64,000 nt of DNA from JBCBDX01 sp039815825 (GCA_039815825.1 JBCBYO010000011.1:29365-93364), one strand, 5' to 3'; positions 25,631 through 35,564 are shown, counted from the first letter of the stretch. The notes: generated from the sequence alone by a model not told the origin. Numbers and translations are program-made.

Positions 25631-28318
25631 TTAAGCCGCCAAGTCGCGCAGCACGTAGTGCAGAATGCCGCCATTGTTGACGTAGTCAATTTCGTCAGCT
25701 GTATCGATACGGCAGACCAGCGGCAGGTCAATTGTGCGGCCATCGCCGTAAGTCAATTTGGCAATGACTTTCTCGCGTGGCTTTACATCGGCCAGGCCTT
25801 CGATGGTGACGGTCTCGTCGCCTTGAAGGTCGAGTGATTTCCACGATGTGCCTTCCTCAAAGACAAATGGCACGACGCCCATGCCAACTAGATTTGAGCG
25901 GTGGATACGCTCAAAGGACTGCGCGATCACGGCTTTGACGCCAAGGAGGTTTGTGCCTTTGGCGGCCCAGTCGCGTGAAGAGCCGTTGCCGTATTCACCA
26001 CCGGCGAAGATGACCAACGGAACACCTTCTTCGCGGTAGCGCATGGCCGCATCGTAGATCGGGAGCTCTTCCTTGGAAGGATAGTGGATTGTGTAGCCGC
26101 CTTCTCGACCGTTTTCGCCGAGCATGTGGTTGCGGATCCGAATGTTGGCGAACGTCCCGCGCATCATCACTTCATGGTTGCCGCGACGGGTACCGTACTG
26201 GTTGAAGTCCATGATGCCCACGCCATTGTCCATCAGATAGGAACCTGCCGGTGAATCGGCTTTGATCGAACCGGCCGGTGAAATGTGGTCGGTTGTTATT
26301 TTGTCGCCGAATATGCCCATGACACGGGCACCCATGATATCAGACACGCCGTCAGGCTGCTTACCCATGCCAGCGAAATAAGGTGGGTTTTGTACATATG
26401 TGGATTGGTCGTCCCACGCGTATGTGTCGCCGTCTGGTACCTTCACCTCTTGCCAGCTCTCGTCGCCTTTGAAGACATCGGCATACTTTTGCTCGTAAAG
26501 TTCGCGTGTGACGTGCTCTTCGATGAATTGCTGGATTTCGTGGTTTGATGGCCAGATGTCTTTGAGCATCACATCATTGCCGTCTCTATCCTGGCCAATC
26601 GGCTCAGATGTCAGGTCAATCTTGACAGTACCCGCTAACGCGTAAGCAACGACAAGCGGCGGTGATGCCAAATAGTTGGCTTGGACGTCGGGTGAAATGC
26701 GCCCTTCAAAGTTCCGGTTGCCGGAGAGCACACCGGCGGCGATCAGGCCTTTGTCGTTGATGGTTTTGGAGATAGGTCCGGGCAGTGGGCCAGAGTTGCC
26801 GATACAGGTTGTACAGCCAAAACCAACCAGGTTGAATCCAATCTGGTCGAGCTCTTTTTGTAGGCCGGAATTGTCTAGATACTCCGCGACCACTTGGGAT
26901 CCTGGTGCAAGGGACGTCTTCACCCAAGGTTTTTGTTTCAGGCCAAGCTTGTTGGCGTTGCGGGCCAAAAGGCCCGCGCCGATCAGAACTGACGGGTTGG
27001 ATGTATTGGTGCATGATGTAATTGCGGCAATCACAACGTCACCATTGCCGAGGTCGAAGTCTTCGCCTTCAACTTCGTAACGCTTTTCCAGCTCGCTGGG
27101 GTTTTTCTTATATTCGGAAACAAACGCGTCGCGGTAACCATCGCCGATTTTCTCAAGCGGGATACGGCCTTCGGGGCGCTTCGGCCCGGCCATGGATGGA
27201 ACGACGTCTTCCAACGCCAGTTCGAGCGTATCAGTGAAGACCGGCTCTTCGCCCGTGACGCGAAACATGCCTTGCGCTTTGCAATATTCTTCAACCAGTG
27301 CAACCCGATCCGCTTCGCGACCCGTCATGTTCAGGTAACGCAACGTTTCTGCATCGACCGGGAAGAAGCCGCAAGTTGCGCCATATTCAGGGCCCATATT
27401 GCCGATCGTGGCGCGGTCGGAGGCTGTCAGTGCATCCAGCCCTTCGCCGTAGAATTCAACGAATTTGCTGACCACGCCTTTCTGGCGCAGCATCTGCACG
27501 ACCGTGAGCACGAGGTCAGTCGCGGTGACGCCTTCTTTGAGCGAACCGGTCAGCTTGAAGCCGATAACTTCTGGCAGCAGCATTGAAATGGGTTGGCCCA
27601 GCATCGCAGCTTCGGCTTCAATGCCGCCGACCCCCCAACCCAAAACGCCGATGCCATTGATCATCGTTGTGTGGCTGTCTGTACCAACGCAGGTATCGGG
27701 GTAAGCAATGGTTTCGCCGTCCGCATCTTTCGTCCAGACCGTTTGGCCAAGATATTCAGTATTCACCTGGTGGCAGATGCCTGTTCCCGGTGGCACCACA
27801 CGGAAATTGTCAAAGGCTTGCTGGCCCCATTTAAGGAAGCGATAGCGTTCACCATTGCGCTGATATTCCAGCTCCACATTACGGGCAAAAGCGTTTGGAT
27901 TGCCGAACTCGTCCACGATAACGGAGTGGTCGATGACGAGATCCACCGGTACCAGCGGGTTGATCTTCTGCGGATCCCCACCGAGTGCCTTGAGACCGTC
28001 GCGCATTGCAGCAAGATCAACAACCGCTGGAACGCCGGTGAAGTCTTGCATCAGCACGCGAGCTGGGCGGTAGGCAATTTCGTAACCCGCTGTACCCTTA
28101 TCATTGAGCCAAGCGGCAACCGCTTTAATGTCTGCTTTTGTAACGGACCGATCATCTTCGTTACGCAGCAGGTTTTCCAAAACCACCTTCATGGAGAAAG
28201 GTAATTTCGAAACGCCTTCCAAACCGTTTTTCTCTGCTTCGACCAAGCTGTAATATACATACTCTTTGCCGTTGGCTGTCAGTGTGCGGCGGCAGTTAAA
28301 GCTGTCAATCTTAGACAT
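25631..28318 (-). CDS. acnA: Aconitate hydratase A
   Basis: Monomeric [4Fe-4S] aconitase of the AcnA/IRP type, 895 residues, interconverting citrate and isocitrate in the TCA cycle. The cluster cysteines are in CTNTSNPSVL (about residue 433) and CTTCIGNSGPL (about 499 and 502). The substrate-binding AGGEYGNGSSRDWAAKG and QDFTGVPAVVDLAAMR segments are intact. It is monocistronic, convergent with sqdC across a strong terminator and divergent from ccmA over a 175-base gap, an arrangement (acnA next to the ccm genes) that I recall from Rhizobiales. Confidence 0.98.
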   Translation of the reverse strand: MSKIDSFNCRRTLTANGKEYVYYSLVEAEKNGLEGVSKLPFSMKVVLENLLRNEDDRSVTKADIKAVAAWLNDKGTAGYEIAYRPARVLMQDFTGVPAVVDLAAMRDGLKALGGDPQKINPLVPVDLVIDHSVIVDEFGNPNAFARNVELEYQRNGERYRFLKWGQQAFDNFRVVPPGTGICHQVNTEYLGQTVWTKDADGETIAYPDTCVGTDSHTTMINGIGVLGWGVGGIEAEAAMLGQPISMLLPEVIGFKLTGSLKEGVTATDLVLTVVQMLRQKGVVSKFVEFYGEGLDALTASDRATIGNMGPEYGATCGFFPVDAETLRYLNMTGREADRVALVEEYCKAQGMFRVTGEEPVFTDTLELALEDVVPSMAGPKRPEGRIPLEKIGDGYRDAFVSEYKKNPSELEKRYEVEGEDFDLGNGDVVIAAITSCTNTSNPSVLIGAGLLARNANKLGLKQKPWVKTSLAPGSQVVAEYLDNSGLQKELDQIGFNLVGFGCTTCIGNSGPLPGPISKTINDKGLIAAGVLSGNRNFEGRISPDVQANYLASPPLVVAYALAGTVKIDLTSEPIGQDRDGNDVMLKDIWPSNHEIQQFIEEHVTRELYEQKYADVFKGDESWQEVKVPDGDTYAWDDQSTYVQNPPYFAGMGKQPDGVSDIMGARVMGIFGDKITTDHISPAGSIKADSPAGSYLMDNGVGIMDFNQYGTRRGNHEVMMRGTFANIRIRNHMLGENGREGGYTIHYPSKEELPIYDAAMRYREEGVPLVIFAGGEYGNGSSRDWAAKGTNLLGVKAVIAQSFERIHRSNLVGMGVVPFVFEEGTSWKSLDLQGDETVTIEGLADVKPREKVIAKLTYGDGRTIDLPLVCRIDTADEIDYVNNGGILHYVLRDLAA

Positions 28319-28493
28319 GAAATGTCCTCCGTTCAGGCCGGCCCTGATACATGCCGGCGAAGTGCGCTAATGCGTCGAAATCCTGTTGGCCGGGAAACCA
28401 AGGAATTTGGTGTACTTTTAGAATGATAATGTTGTTCGGTACTAGACCGATGAAGGTTAAAAAGCACTGGCGATTGCAACCATTTGCCGTTTC

Positions 28494-29126
28494 ATGCTCA
28501 TTGGCGCCATGGGATCAGATGATTTGCGTTTGGTTGTTGAGGATTTGGCCGTTTCGCGGGGCGGGCGTGCCATCTTTGAAGGTGTCAGCTTTGACCTTTC
28601 CAAAGGCCAGGGGTTAATCGTTTACGGCCCCAACGGCGCAGGTAAATCAACGTTACTGAGAGCCATCGCCGGTTTCCTTCCCATCGATCATGGTTCGGTT
28701 TCTGTTTCGCCGAAAGGCGAACCCGTTTGGTCATGCATGCATTATCTGAACACATTAAACGCCATGAAAACTGCGTTGTCAGTTGCAGAGAATCTAAGGT
28801 TCCACCAGCAATTTGGTGGTGCGCCCGCGCTTGCTGTTGAGGCCGCGCTTGAAAAAGTTGATCTGTTGCATGTTTTGGAGAACCGGTTCGGTGACCTTTC
28901 AACCGGACAGCGTCGGCGTGTGGCGCTCGCGCGTCTGTTTTTGAATCACCGTCCCGTTTGGATCGTGGATGAGCCAACTTCGGGTTTGGACAAAGCCTCT
29001 GAGACCACCTTTGCGCAGATAATGGGCGAACATTTGCACGATGGTGGCATCGTAGTTGCAGCAACCCATCTCCCGATTGATGTGCCGGGTATGAAGTCCT
29101 TGCGATTCGAGGAGGCGCCGGTTTGA
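28494..29126 (+). CDS. ccmA: Cytochrome c maturation ATP-binding protein CcmA
   Basis: ATPase of the CcmAB(CD) heme-handling ABC complex, which releases holo-CcmE for c-type cytochrome assembly. It is 210 residues, with Walker A GPNGAGKST (about residues 45-53), a signature region LSTGQRRRVALARL and Walker B VWIVDEPTSGLD. The start is uncertain: ATG 28494 or ATG 28509 (MGSDDLRLVV). Neither has a strong ribosome-binding site. The stop overlaps ccmB by four bases. Confidence 0.95.
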   Translation: MLIGAMGSDDLRLVVEDLAVSRGGRAIFEGVSFDLSKGQGLIVYGPNGAGKSTLLRAIAGFLPIDHGSVSVSPKGEPVWSCMHYLNTLNAMKTALSVAENLRFHQQFGGAPALAVEAALEKVDLLHVLENRFGDLSTGQRRRVALARLFLNHRPVWIVDEPTSGLDKASETTFAQIMGEHLHDGGIVVAATHLPIDVPGMKSLRFEEAPV

Positions 29127-29788
29127 TAGCGCTTATCCTTCGTGACATCCGGCTGGGTGTTCGGTCAGGCGGCAGTGGCCTGATCGGCGTTTTGTTTTTC
29201 CTGTCTGTTGTCGCCGTTACGCCCTTTGCGATTGGGCCCAATCTGAATCTGCTGGCCCAAATCGGTCCCGCCATTCTCTGGATTGGCGCGCTTTTGGCGT
29301 CTTTGCTCGGGCTAGATCGTTTGTTCCAGATCGATCTTGAAGATGGATCGCTAGACGTGCTGGTTCTTGCGCGCCACGATCAACCGCTTGCGCTTACCGT
29401 TTTTGCCAAGTGTGTGGCGCATTGGCTTATTACCGGCTTGCCACTGGTGATCGCAGCGCCGCTTTTCGGGATTTTGCTGAACATGCCGCTTGAAGCGACG
29501 GCTGCGACAACCGCTACGCTGCTGGTTGGAACACCCGCGATTACCTTTATCGGTGCTATGGGTGCATCGGTGACAGCCACGCTGCCGCGCGGCGGTTTGT
29601 TGGTGTCTGTGATTGTCCTGCCATTTGTCATTCCGGTGCTGATATTTGGCGTGCAAGCTGCGCTGGGTGCAACGGTTGCTGGAACACCATTTTTGCAACC
29701 TTTCCTGTTTTTGAGTGCAATGACACTGTTCTTTTCGGTCCTGGGTCCGCTCGCAGCATCGTTTGCTTTGCGTCAGCTGGAGGGATAG
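29123..29788 (+). CDS. ccmB: Heme exporter membrane protein CcmB
   Basis: Inner-membrane subunit of the CcmABCD complex, 221 residues with six helices. The start MIALILRDIRLGVRSGGSG and the FFLSVVAVTPFAIGP segment are characteristic. It begins at TTG 29123 overlapping the ccmA stop as TTGA, with a strong GGAGG about seven bases upstream, which settles this unusual start codon. The CcmA-B pair works with CcmC and CcmD encoded next. Confidence 0.95.
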   Translation: MIALILRDIRLGVRSGGSGLIGVLFFLSVVAVTPFAIGPNLNLLAQIGPAILWIGALLASLLGLDRLFQIDLEDGSLDVLVLARHDQPLALTVFAKCVAHWLITGLPLVIAAPLFGILLNMPLEATAATTATLLVGTPAITFIGAMGASVTATLPRGGLLVSVIVLPFVIPVLIFGVQAALGATVAGTPFLQPFLFLSAMTLFFSVLGPLAASFALRQLEG

Positions 29789-29853
29789 GTGCGCCGGTTT
29801 TTGTGACCGAGAAGCGAATTGCGAACGTTTGAACCTATGGTTATATCCGGCTC

Positions 29854-30657
29854 ATGAGTGAAGCGATATCAGCACCGCATAAACCGACCGGTTTGACCGC
29901 ACTTGCCAATCCGACACGTTTCATGGCGCTGTCTGCCAAAATCATGCCGTGGCTTTGGACGCTTGCCGCTTTGTTGATTGGCGTTGGACTGGTTTGGGCG
30001 TGGAATGCGCCGGAAGACTATCAGCAGGGCATAACCGTGCGCATTATGTATGTGCACGTCCCTTCCGCCTGGATGGCGATGTTTGTCTACATGGTCATGG
30101 CAGTATCCGCTCTCGGTGTGCTGATTTGGCGCCACCCATTGGCTGATGTGTCCATCCGTGCGGCGGTGCCTCTTGGCGCTGCCTTTACACTGATTTGTCT
30201 TGTGACTGGCTCGCTTTGGGGTCGACCCATGTGGGGCACTTGGTGGGTCTGGGATGCACGCCTGACATCCGTCTTTGTCTTGTTTTTGATGTATCTTGGC
30301 ATATTCGCCCTACAACGCGCTATGGATGATCCGGTTAAAGCAGCGCGGCCGGCAGCGATTTTGGTTTTGGTCGGCGTCATCAATATCCCCATTATCCGTT
30401 TTTCCGTGGATTGGTGGAACACGCTGCATCAACCGGCATCGGTGATCCGGCTCGACGGTCCGACCATTCACCCAACCATGTTGTGGCCGCTGTTGATTTG
30501 CGGTGTTGGCTTTACGGTCTTGTTTTTTGCCATGCACATGCTCGGTATGCGCAACGAAATTCGACAGCGCCGCATCGAAGGCATGCGACGCGCGGGCGCA
30601 CGTGAGAAAACGGCACAGCCGATGCGTGTGGTAGTGGATGAAGGGGGTGCTTCATGA
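29854..30657 (+). CDS. ccmC: Heme exporter protein CcmC
   Basis: Inner-membrane heme-handling protein of 267 residues with six helices that loads heme onto CcmE. The tryptophan-rich WWD motif (GSLWGRPMWGTWWVWDARLT, about residues 124-143) and flanking histidines (VHVPSAWM and WNTLHQPASV) are present. The N-terminus carries about 25 extra residues before the first helix. It lies 65 bases after ccmB and overlaps ccmD by four bases. Confidence 0.97.
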   Translation: MSEAISAPHKPTGLTALANPTRFMALSAKIMPWLWTLAALLIGVGLVWAWNAPEDYQQGITVRIMYVHVPSAWMAMFVYMVMAVSALGVLIWRHPLADVSIRAAVPLGAAFTLICLVTGSLWGRPMWGTWWVWDARLTSVFVLFLMYLGIFALQRAMDDPVKAARPAAILVLVGVINIPIIRFSVDWWNTLHQPASVIRLDGPTIHPTMLWPLLICGVGFTVLFFAMHMLGMRNEIRQRRIEGMRRAGAREKTAQPMRVVVDEGGAS

Positions 30658-30806
30658 GCCACATGGCATTTGTTCTCCTTTCTTATGGCGTTGCCGCGTC
30701 TATATTAGGCGGGCTCATAGCGTGGCTATGGCTATCAGCACGCGCGACGAGTGCGGAGTTGTCCCGCCTTGAAGCGCAAGGCGTCAAACGCCGGTCGGAG
30801 GCCTGA
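30654..30806 (+). CDS. ccmD: Heme exporter protein CcmD
   Basis: A 50-residue protein with a single membrane helix (about residues 5-27, FVLLSYGVAASILGGLIAWL) and a basic C-terminal tail, matching CcmD, which helps release holo-CcmE from CcmABC. ATG 30654 overlaps the ccmC stop (ATGA), and the TGA at 30804-30806 is three bases before the next start. The size, topology and place between ccmC and ccmG make the call secure although the sequence is short. Confidence 0.9.
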   Translation: MSHMAFVLLSYGVAASILGGLIAWLWLSARATSAELSRLEAQGVKRRSEA

Positions 30807-30809
30807 AGG

Positions 30810-31409
30810 ATGTCATCTTCTGACGGTGACGTGAAACCAGCAGGTGTATCGTGGCCGCTTTTGGCCGTAGCGGGCGCGGTCTTGATCTTGTTTTTGGTTT
30901 TGGGCGCGATGCTCTTGCAGCCAGGGCGCAATGTTTCCACGGTCCCCTCAGCGTTGATCGGTAGTGAAGCGCCGCCAACAGATTTGCCGCCGGTTGAAGG
31001 TTTGATCCGTGCAGATGGTGCCGATATGCCAGCGTTTACGAGCAGTGTGATTGAGGGGCAGCTCTCGCTCGTCAATGTTTGGGCATCCTGGTGTGCGCCC
31101 TGCCGTGAAGAGCATCCGTTTCTTATGGATTTGGCGGGTGACGACCGTCTCCAAATTGTTGGCCTGAACTACAAGGATACGCCCAAGAACGCGTCACGTT
31201 TCCTGTCAACGTTGGGAAATCCTTTCGACGCGGTTGGAGCTGACAATAGCGGTCGCACAGCTATAAACTGGGGTGTTTATGGTGTGCCTGAGACTTTTCT
31301 CGTCAGCGCTGACGGAACGATCATCTGGAAACATGTCGGACCATTGACGCCTGGCGTCATGCAAAATGATCTTTTACCGTTGTTGGCTCAGCAGTCCCGT
31401 CAACAATAG
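30810..31409 (+). CDS. ccmG: Thiol:disulfide interchange protein CcmG (DsbE)
   Basis: Membrane-anchored periplasmic thioredoxin of 199 residues that reduces apocytochrome c cysteines before heme attachment. One N-terminal helix (about residues 14-34) is followed by the DsbE domain with active site WASWCAPCREEHP (about residues 92-104), and the cis-Pro segment YGVPETFLVSADG. It completes a ccmABCDG block. The remaining genes ccmE, ccmF, ccmH and ccmI are not in the window, as is usual in rhizobia where they form another operon. Confidence 0.96.
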   Translation: MSSSDGDVKPAGVSWPLLAVAGAVLILFLVLGAMLLQPGRNVSTVPSALIGSEAPPTDLPPVEGLIRADGADMPAFTSSVIEGQLSLVNVWASWCAPCREEHPFLMDLAGDDRLQIVGLNYKDTPKNASRFLSTLGNPFDAVGADNSGRTAINWGVYGVPETFLVSADGTIIWKHVGPLTPGVMQNDLLPLLAQQSRQQ

Positions 31410-31441
31410 ATTTCGGCCGCAACGACCCTATTTGGCCAGCG

Positions 31442-31990
31442 ATGAATGATTTTCTTGAGAAGCGTTTTTCAAAACGCCAGCCCGACGGAGACACGCACGC
31501 GCGCGATGTCTGCGATCGCTGCGGTTTCGTAGACTATCAAAATCCGAAAATTGTTGTTGGTTCCGTGGTTGAGCATGGCGGGCAAATTCTCTTGTGCCGT
31601 CGAGCGATAGAACCTCGCTATGGTTTCTGGACGGTACCGGCTGGTTATCTGGAGATGGGTGAAACGCCGGAAGAAGGCGCCAAACGTGAAGCGCTTGAGG
31701 AAGCCAATGCGTCGCTAGAGCTCCACGAACTCATGGCGGTTTACACGGTGCGTAAGCTCAGTCAGGTGCAACTGATTTACCGTGCGACTTTGACAAGCCC
31801 GACATTCAGTGCCGGTGAGGAAAGTCTTGATGTTCAGTTGTTTGATTGGGCGGACATTCCGTGGGACGAACTGGCGTTTCCAACCGTGAAGTGGATGATC
31901 GATCATTTTGCCGCTTGGCAGAAGGGTCAATTGGCGCTGCCTGCGAGTAATCCGATTGATGATGATGGCGTTTTTGAGATTGTTGCCTGA
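31442..31990 (+). CDS. Nudix hydrolase with N-terminal zinc-ribbon-like region
   Basis: Nucleoside-diphosphate-linked pyrophosphohydrolase of 182 residues. The Nudix box reads GYLEMGETPEEGAKREALEE, matching GX5EX7REUXEE, but the usual final Gly is Asn (EEANAS). Before it, CDRCGFVDYQNPK resembles half of the zinc ribbon seen in NudC-like proteins. The second cysteine pair is absent. Substrates may be NADH, ADP-ribose or oxidised nucleotides, which cannot be decided here. It is followed by dapF after about 75 bases. Confidence 0.9.
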   Translation: MNDFLEKRFSKRQPDGDTHARDVCDRCGFVDYQNPKIVVGSVVEHGGQILLCRRAIEPRYGFWTVPAGYLEMGETPEEGAKREALEEANASLELHELMAVYTVRKLSQVQLIYRATLTSPTFSAGEESLDVQLFDWADIPWDELAFPTVKWMIDHFAAWQKGQLALPASNPIDDDGVFEIVA

Positions 31991-32065
31991 ATTCGTGAGG
32001 CACTTTTATTTCTTCGTTCCATCCGCCATATAGGCCACGACCTTTTTTAATTGTTTGAGCAGGAA

Positions 32066-32968
32066 ATGGACGTCCCATTTGCGAAAATGAACGGGCTGGG
32101 TAACCAGATTATTGTGGCTGACATGCGCGGCCGCGACGATCTCGTTTCACCGGACGCTGCGGTAGCGCTCAACGCATTTGAAGCGACGGCTTTCGATCAG
32201 CTCATGGCCATACATGACCCGCGCACTGATGGTACCGATAATTTTGTTGCGATCATCAACAATGACGGTTCCCAAGCTGGCGCCTGCGGTAATGGTATGC
32301 GCTGCGTGGTTCAGGCGCTGAATGCCGACAACGAGCAATCAGTTTTCACCTTTGAGACTATCGCCGGAATTTTGAGCGCGGAGATGCTTGGTCATGATCG
32401 CATATCTGTCGACATGGGCCGACCTCGTTTCGGATGGCAGGATATTCCTTTGGAAGAGGAATTCGCTGATACGACCGGTATACAATTGCAAATTGGACCG
32501 ATTGATGATCCCGTTTTGCACACACCATCGGTGGCCTCGATGGGTAATCCCCACGCGATCTTTTGGGTCGATGATGTCTGGTCTTATGAACTGGATCGGT
32601 TCGGGCCGTTGCTGGAGAACCATCCGATTTTCCCGGACCGTGCCAATATCAGCTTGGCTGATGTGAAGGCACGCGACCACATTGTCATTCGCACATGGGA
32701 ACGTGGCGTCGGGCTGACGCAAGCCTGCGGTTCTGCGGCTTGCGCGACTTTGGTTTCTGCTGTTCGAAAAAACCTGGCCGACCGGTCAGCGACCGTAACG
32801 GTTCCCGGTGGGGATCTGCACATCCAGTGGACTGATAATGACCATGTCATGATGACCGGACCCGCTGAGTGGGAGTTTTCAGGCTATTTTGACCCGAAAA
32901 CGGGTGAGTGGCGCCGCGACGGCGTTGCGGCCAATGACAATGGCCCACACGATGAGGCAGTCAACTAA
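32066..32968 (+). CDS. dapF: Diaminopimelate epimerase
   Basis: Cofactor-independent epimerase of 300 residues that interconverts LL- and meso-diaminopimelate for lysine and peptidoglycan synthesis. Both catalytic cysteines are in place: GACGNGMRC (about residue 73) and QACGSAAC (about 220). ATG 32066 (MDVPFAKMNGLGNQ) is preferred. A TTG at 32051 is also in frame. The stop overlaps the mtaB start by one base (TAATG), which suggests coupling. Confidence 0.97.
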   Translation: MDVPFAKMNGLGNQIIVADMRGRDDLVSPDAAVALNAFEATAFDQLMAIHDPRTDGTDNFVAIINNDGSQAGACGNGMRCVVQALNADNEQSVFTFETIAGILSAEMLGHDRISVDMGRPRFGWQDIPLEEEFADTTGIQLQIGPIDDPVLHTPSVASMGNPHAIFWVDDVWSYELDRFGPLLENHPIFPDRANISLADVKARDHIVIRTWERGVGLTQACGSAACATLVSAVRKNLADRSATVTVPGGDLHIQWTDNDHVMMTGPAEWEFSGYFDPKTGEWRRDGVAANDNGPHDEAVN

Positions 32969-34272
32969 TGGCGGTAGACGTCAAGAACTTTGGCTGCCGA
33001 TTGAATATCCATGAGGGTGAGGTTGCCAAGCGCCAGGCAGAAGCAGCCGGTTTGTCCTCGCTTGAGGGTGGGGCTGTAGTCGTTAATACCTGTGCTGTTA
33101 CCGGTGAAGCGGTGCGGCAGGCCAAGCAGGCAATCCGCAAAACCCGCCGGGAGAAGCCGCACGCGCGCATTATCGTCACTGGTTGTGCGGCACAGATTGC
33201 CCCGGATGATTTCGCCACGATGGAAGAGGTCGATTTGATCATCGGCAATGATGACAAGCTTAAAGTCCAACCCTATCGCGCGCTGCCGGAGTTTGGCGTC
33301 AATCAATTTGAAAAGGTACGGGTCAACAACATTTTTGAGGTCACCGAAAACGCGCCGCATATGGTCAACGCGATCGAGGGTCACACACGTGCATTCGTTC
33401 AGGTGCAAAATGGCTGCGATCATCGCTGTACGTTCTGCATCATCCCTTACGGGCGGGGCCGGTCCCGTTCTGTGCCGATGGGCGGCGTTATTGAGCAGAT
33501 CCGCACGCTGGTTGAGAACGGCTATCGCGAAGTGGTTTTAACGGGCGTTGATCTGACTTCCTACGGTCCGGATTTACCAGGCACGCCTTCGCTGGGTAAG
33601 CTTGTGAAAACGATCTTGCGATCGGTCCCTGAGTTGGATCGCTTGCGTCTCTCTTCAATCGATTCCATCGAGGCCGATGCGGATCTATTTGACGCTATTG
33701 CCAATGAAGAGCGGCTGATGCCGCACTTTCACCTTTCCATGCAGCACGGCGATGATATGATTTTAAAGCGGATGAAGCGTCGCCATCTGCGGGCAGATTC
33801 CGTGGCGTTCTGCAAACAGGTGCGTGATCTCAGGCCGGAGGCTGCGTTTTCAGCTGACATGATCGCCGGCTTTCCCACCGAAACGGATGCGATGTTCGAC
33901 AACGCTTTGTCGATTGTTGATGAGTGCGGGCTTTCAAAAGTTCATGCTTTTCCCTTTTCGGCACGCCCTGGCACACCTGCTGCAAAAATGCCCCAGCTTG
34001 ATCGTGCACTCGTTAAACAACGTGCGGCGGCGTTGCGTGCCAAGTCCGACAGCGTTTGGGCGCGACATCTCGATAAATTTGCCGGTGGCCTTTTCACCGC
34101 CTTGATTGAGAATGGCGGTGTTGGGCGCATCGAAGACTTCACGCCCATCAGGGTCAGCGGCAATTTACCCGCAGGGCTGCTGGTGCCTGTAACTGTTTCC
34201 GGACATGATGGTGACATGCTTGTCGGTGATGCGACTCCGGATAAACGCGTAAAAGTATTGGCGGCGGAATAA
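32968..34272 (+). CDS. mtaB: tRNA t6A37 C2-methylthiotransferase MtaB
   Basis: Radical-SAM methylthiotransferase of 434 residues that turns t6A37 into ms2t6A37 in ANN-decoding tRNAs. An N-terminal MTTase domain (FGCRLNIHEGE, VVNTCAVT, GCAAQI) carries the auxiliary cluster cysteines. The radical-SAM motif CDHRCTFC lies at about residue 149, with PYGRGRSRS after it, and a C-terminal TRAM-like domain ends the protein. The dapF-mtaB-ftsY order is one I recall as conserved in Rhizobiales. Confidence 0.95.
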   Translation: MAVDVKNFGCRLNIHEGEVAKRQAEAAGLSSLEGGAVVVNTCAVTGEAVRQAKQAIRKTRREKPHARIIVTGCAAQIAPDDFATMEEVDLIIGNDDKLKVQPYRALPEFGVNQFEKVRVNNIFEVTENAPHMVNAIEGHTRAFVQVQNGCDHRCTFCIIPYGRGRSRSVPMGGVIEQIRTLVENGYREVVLTGVDLTSYGPDLPGTPSLGKLVKTILRSVPELDRLRLSSIDSIEADADLFDAIANEERLMPHFHLSMQHGDDMILKRMKRRHLRADSVAFCKQVRDLRPEAAFSADMIAGFPTETDAMFDNALSIVDECGLSKVHAFPFSARPGTPAAKMPQLDRALVKQRAAALRAKSDSVWARHLDKFAGGLFTALIENGGVGRIEDFTPIRVSGNLPAGLLVPVTVSGHDGDMLVGDATPDKRVKVLAAE

Positions 34273-34274
34273 AG

Positions 34275-35561
34275 ATGGCTGGATTTCTTAAACGGGTATT
34301 CTCGTTTGGCCGCAAAAAAGTCGAAGAAGCGCCTGCAGAGACTATTGAGCAGGAAGTAGTCGAAGAGCTCGATCCTCCCGTTGAGGAGGCATCCCCAGCC
34401 GAGGAAAGTCTGGCCGAAATCGAACTGCCTGCGACCATTGAGGAGCCATCGGTTGAGGAAGTACCTCAGGCCTTGGAAGTCGAGAAAGAAACATCTGTTG
34501 CTACCGAACCTGATGAGGACAAGCCCAAACCGGCGCCTTCAACGCCAGATGTGGATCCGGTCAACAAGGTTGTTATCGGTGAGGAACAACCGGAACCAAA
34601 GGTTGAAGCTGAGCCAGAAAAGCCCGCGGGTTGGTTGGCGCGCCTTACATCGGGGCTCTCCCGTTCTTCTAAACAGCTGACCGAGAATATCAGCGGCGTT
34701 TTCACCAAGCGAAAGCTTGACGATGAAACGTTGGAAGAACTGGAAGATATTTTGCTCCAATCCGACCTTGGTTTGGAGACGGCGATGCGGATCACCGATT
34801 CTCTTTCGTCGGGACGCTATGGCCGCGATGTTTCAACCGATGAAGTTCGCCGAGTGATGGCGGAAGAAATCACGTCGGTACTGGATCCCGTCGCTAAGCC
34901 GCTGGAATTGGATCTGAGTCACAAACCGCATGTGCTGCTTGTTGTTGGGGTCAATGGCAGCGGCAAAACCACGACGATTGGCAAGCTGGCTGCCAAACTG
35001 CGCGACGCAGGTTTGAAAGTAACACTCGGTGCTGGCGATACGTTCCGGGCGGCAGCCATTGAACAGTTGAAGATCTGGGCCGGTCGCACCGGCTCCACCT
35101 TTGTAGGCACGGAGCTCGGTGCTGATGCTGCCGGTCTTGCTTATACGGCTTATGAAAATGCGCGCGATAACGGCTCTGATGTTGTTATCATCGACACGGC
35201 AGGCCGGTTGCAAAACAAGACCGAACTGATGGATGAATTGGCAAAGATTGTTCGGGTGCTTCAAAAGCATGATCCTGAAGCGCCGCATACGGTGCTTCAA
35301 ACGCTCGACGCAACGACCGGCCAAAACGCGCTGAGCCAGGTTGAAATTTTCCGAAATGTTGCCGGGGTCAATGGTTTGGTCATGACCAAGCTTGATGGAA
35401 CCGCGCGCGGCGGTATTTTGGTTGCCATTGCTGCAAAATTTAAGCTGCCTGTCTATTTCATTGGCGTGGGCGAAGGCATAGATGATCTGGAACCGTTCCG
35501 CGCACCCGACTTCTCATCGGCTATCGTGGGAACAGGTTTGGAACAACAAGCGGAGAGCTGA
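34275..35561 (+). CDS. ftsY: Signal recognition particle receptor FtsY
   Basis: SRP receptor GTPase of 428 residues that docks the Ffh-ribosome complex at the membrane. The N-terminal 120 residues are highly acidic, rich in Glu and Pro (A domain). The NG domain follows with G1 GVNGSGKTTTIGKLA (about residue 223), DTFRAAAIEQL, G3 DTAGRLQNK and G4 TKLDGTARGG. It starts three bases after mtaB. Its partner ffh lies about 8 kb downstream on the same strand. Confidence 0.98.
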   Translation: MAGFLKRVFSFGRKKVEEAPAETIEQEVVEELDPPVEEASPAEESLAEIELPATIEEPSVEEVPQALEVEKETSVATEPDEDKPKPAPSTPDVDPVNKVVIGEEQPEPKVEAEPEKPAGWLARLTSGLSRSSKQLTENISGVFTKRKLDDETLEELEDILLQSDLGLETAMRITDSLSSGRYGRDVSTDEVRRVMAEEITSVLDPVAKPLELDLSHKPHVLLVVGVNGSGKTTTIGKLAAKLRDAGLKVTLGAGDTFRAAAIEQLKIWAGRTGSTFVGTELGADAAGLAYTAYENARDNGSDVVIIDTAGRLQNKTELMDELAKIVRVLQKHDPEAPHTVLQTLDATTGQNALSQVEIFRNVAGVNGLVMTKLDGTARGGILVAIAAKFKLPVYFIGVGEGIDDLEPFRAPDFSSAIVGTGLEQQAES

Positions 35562-35564
35562 TCC

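Noticed and set aside
28417..28423. Iron-responsive (Irr/ICE) operator upstream of acnA
   Set aside because: Only one half site, TTTAGAA, is present. The second half of the palindrome does not match.
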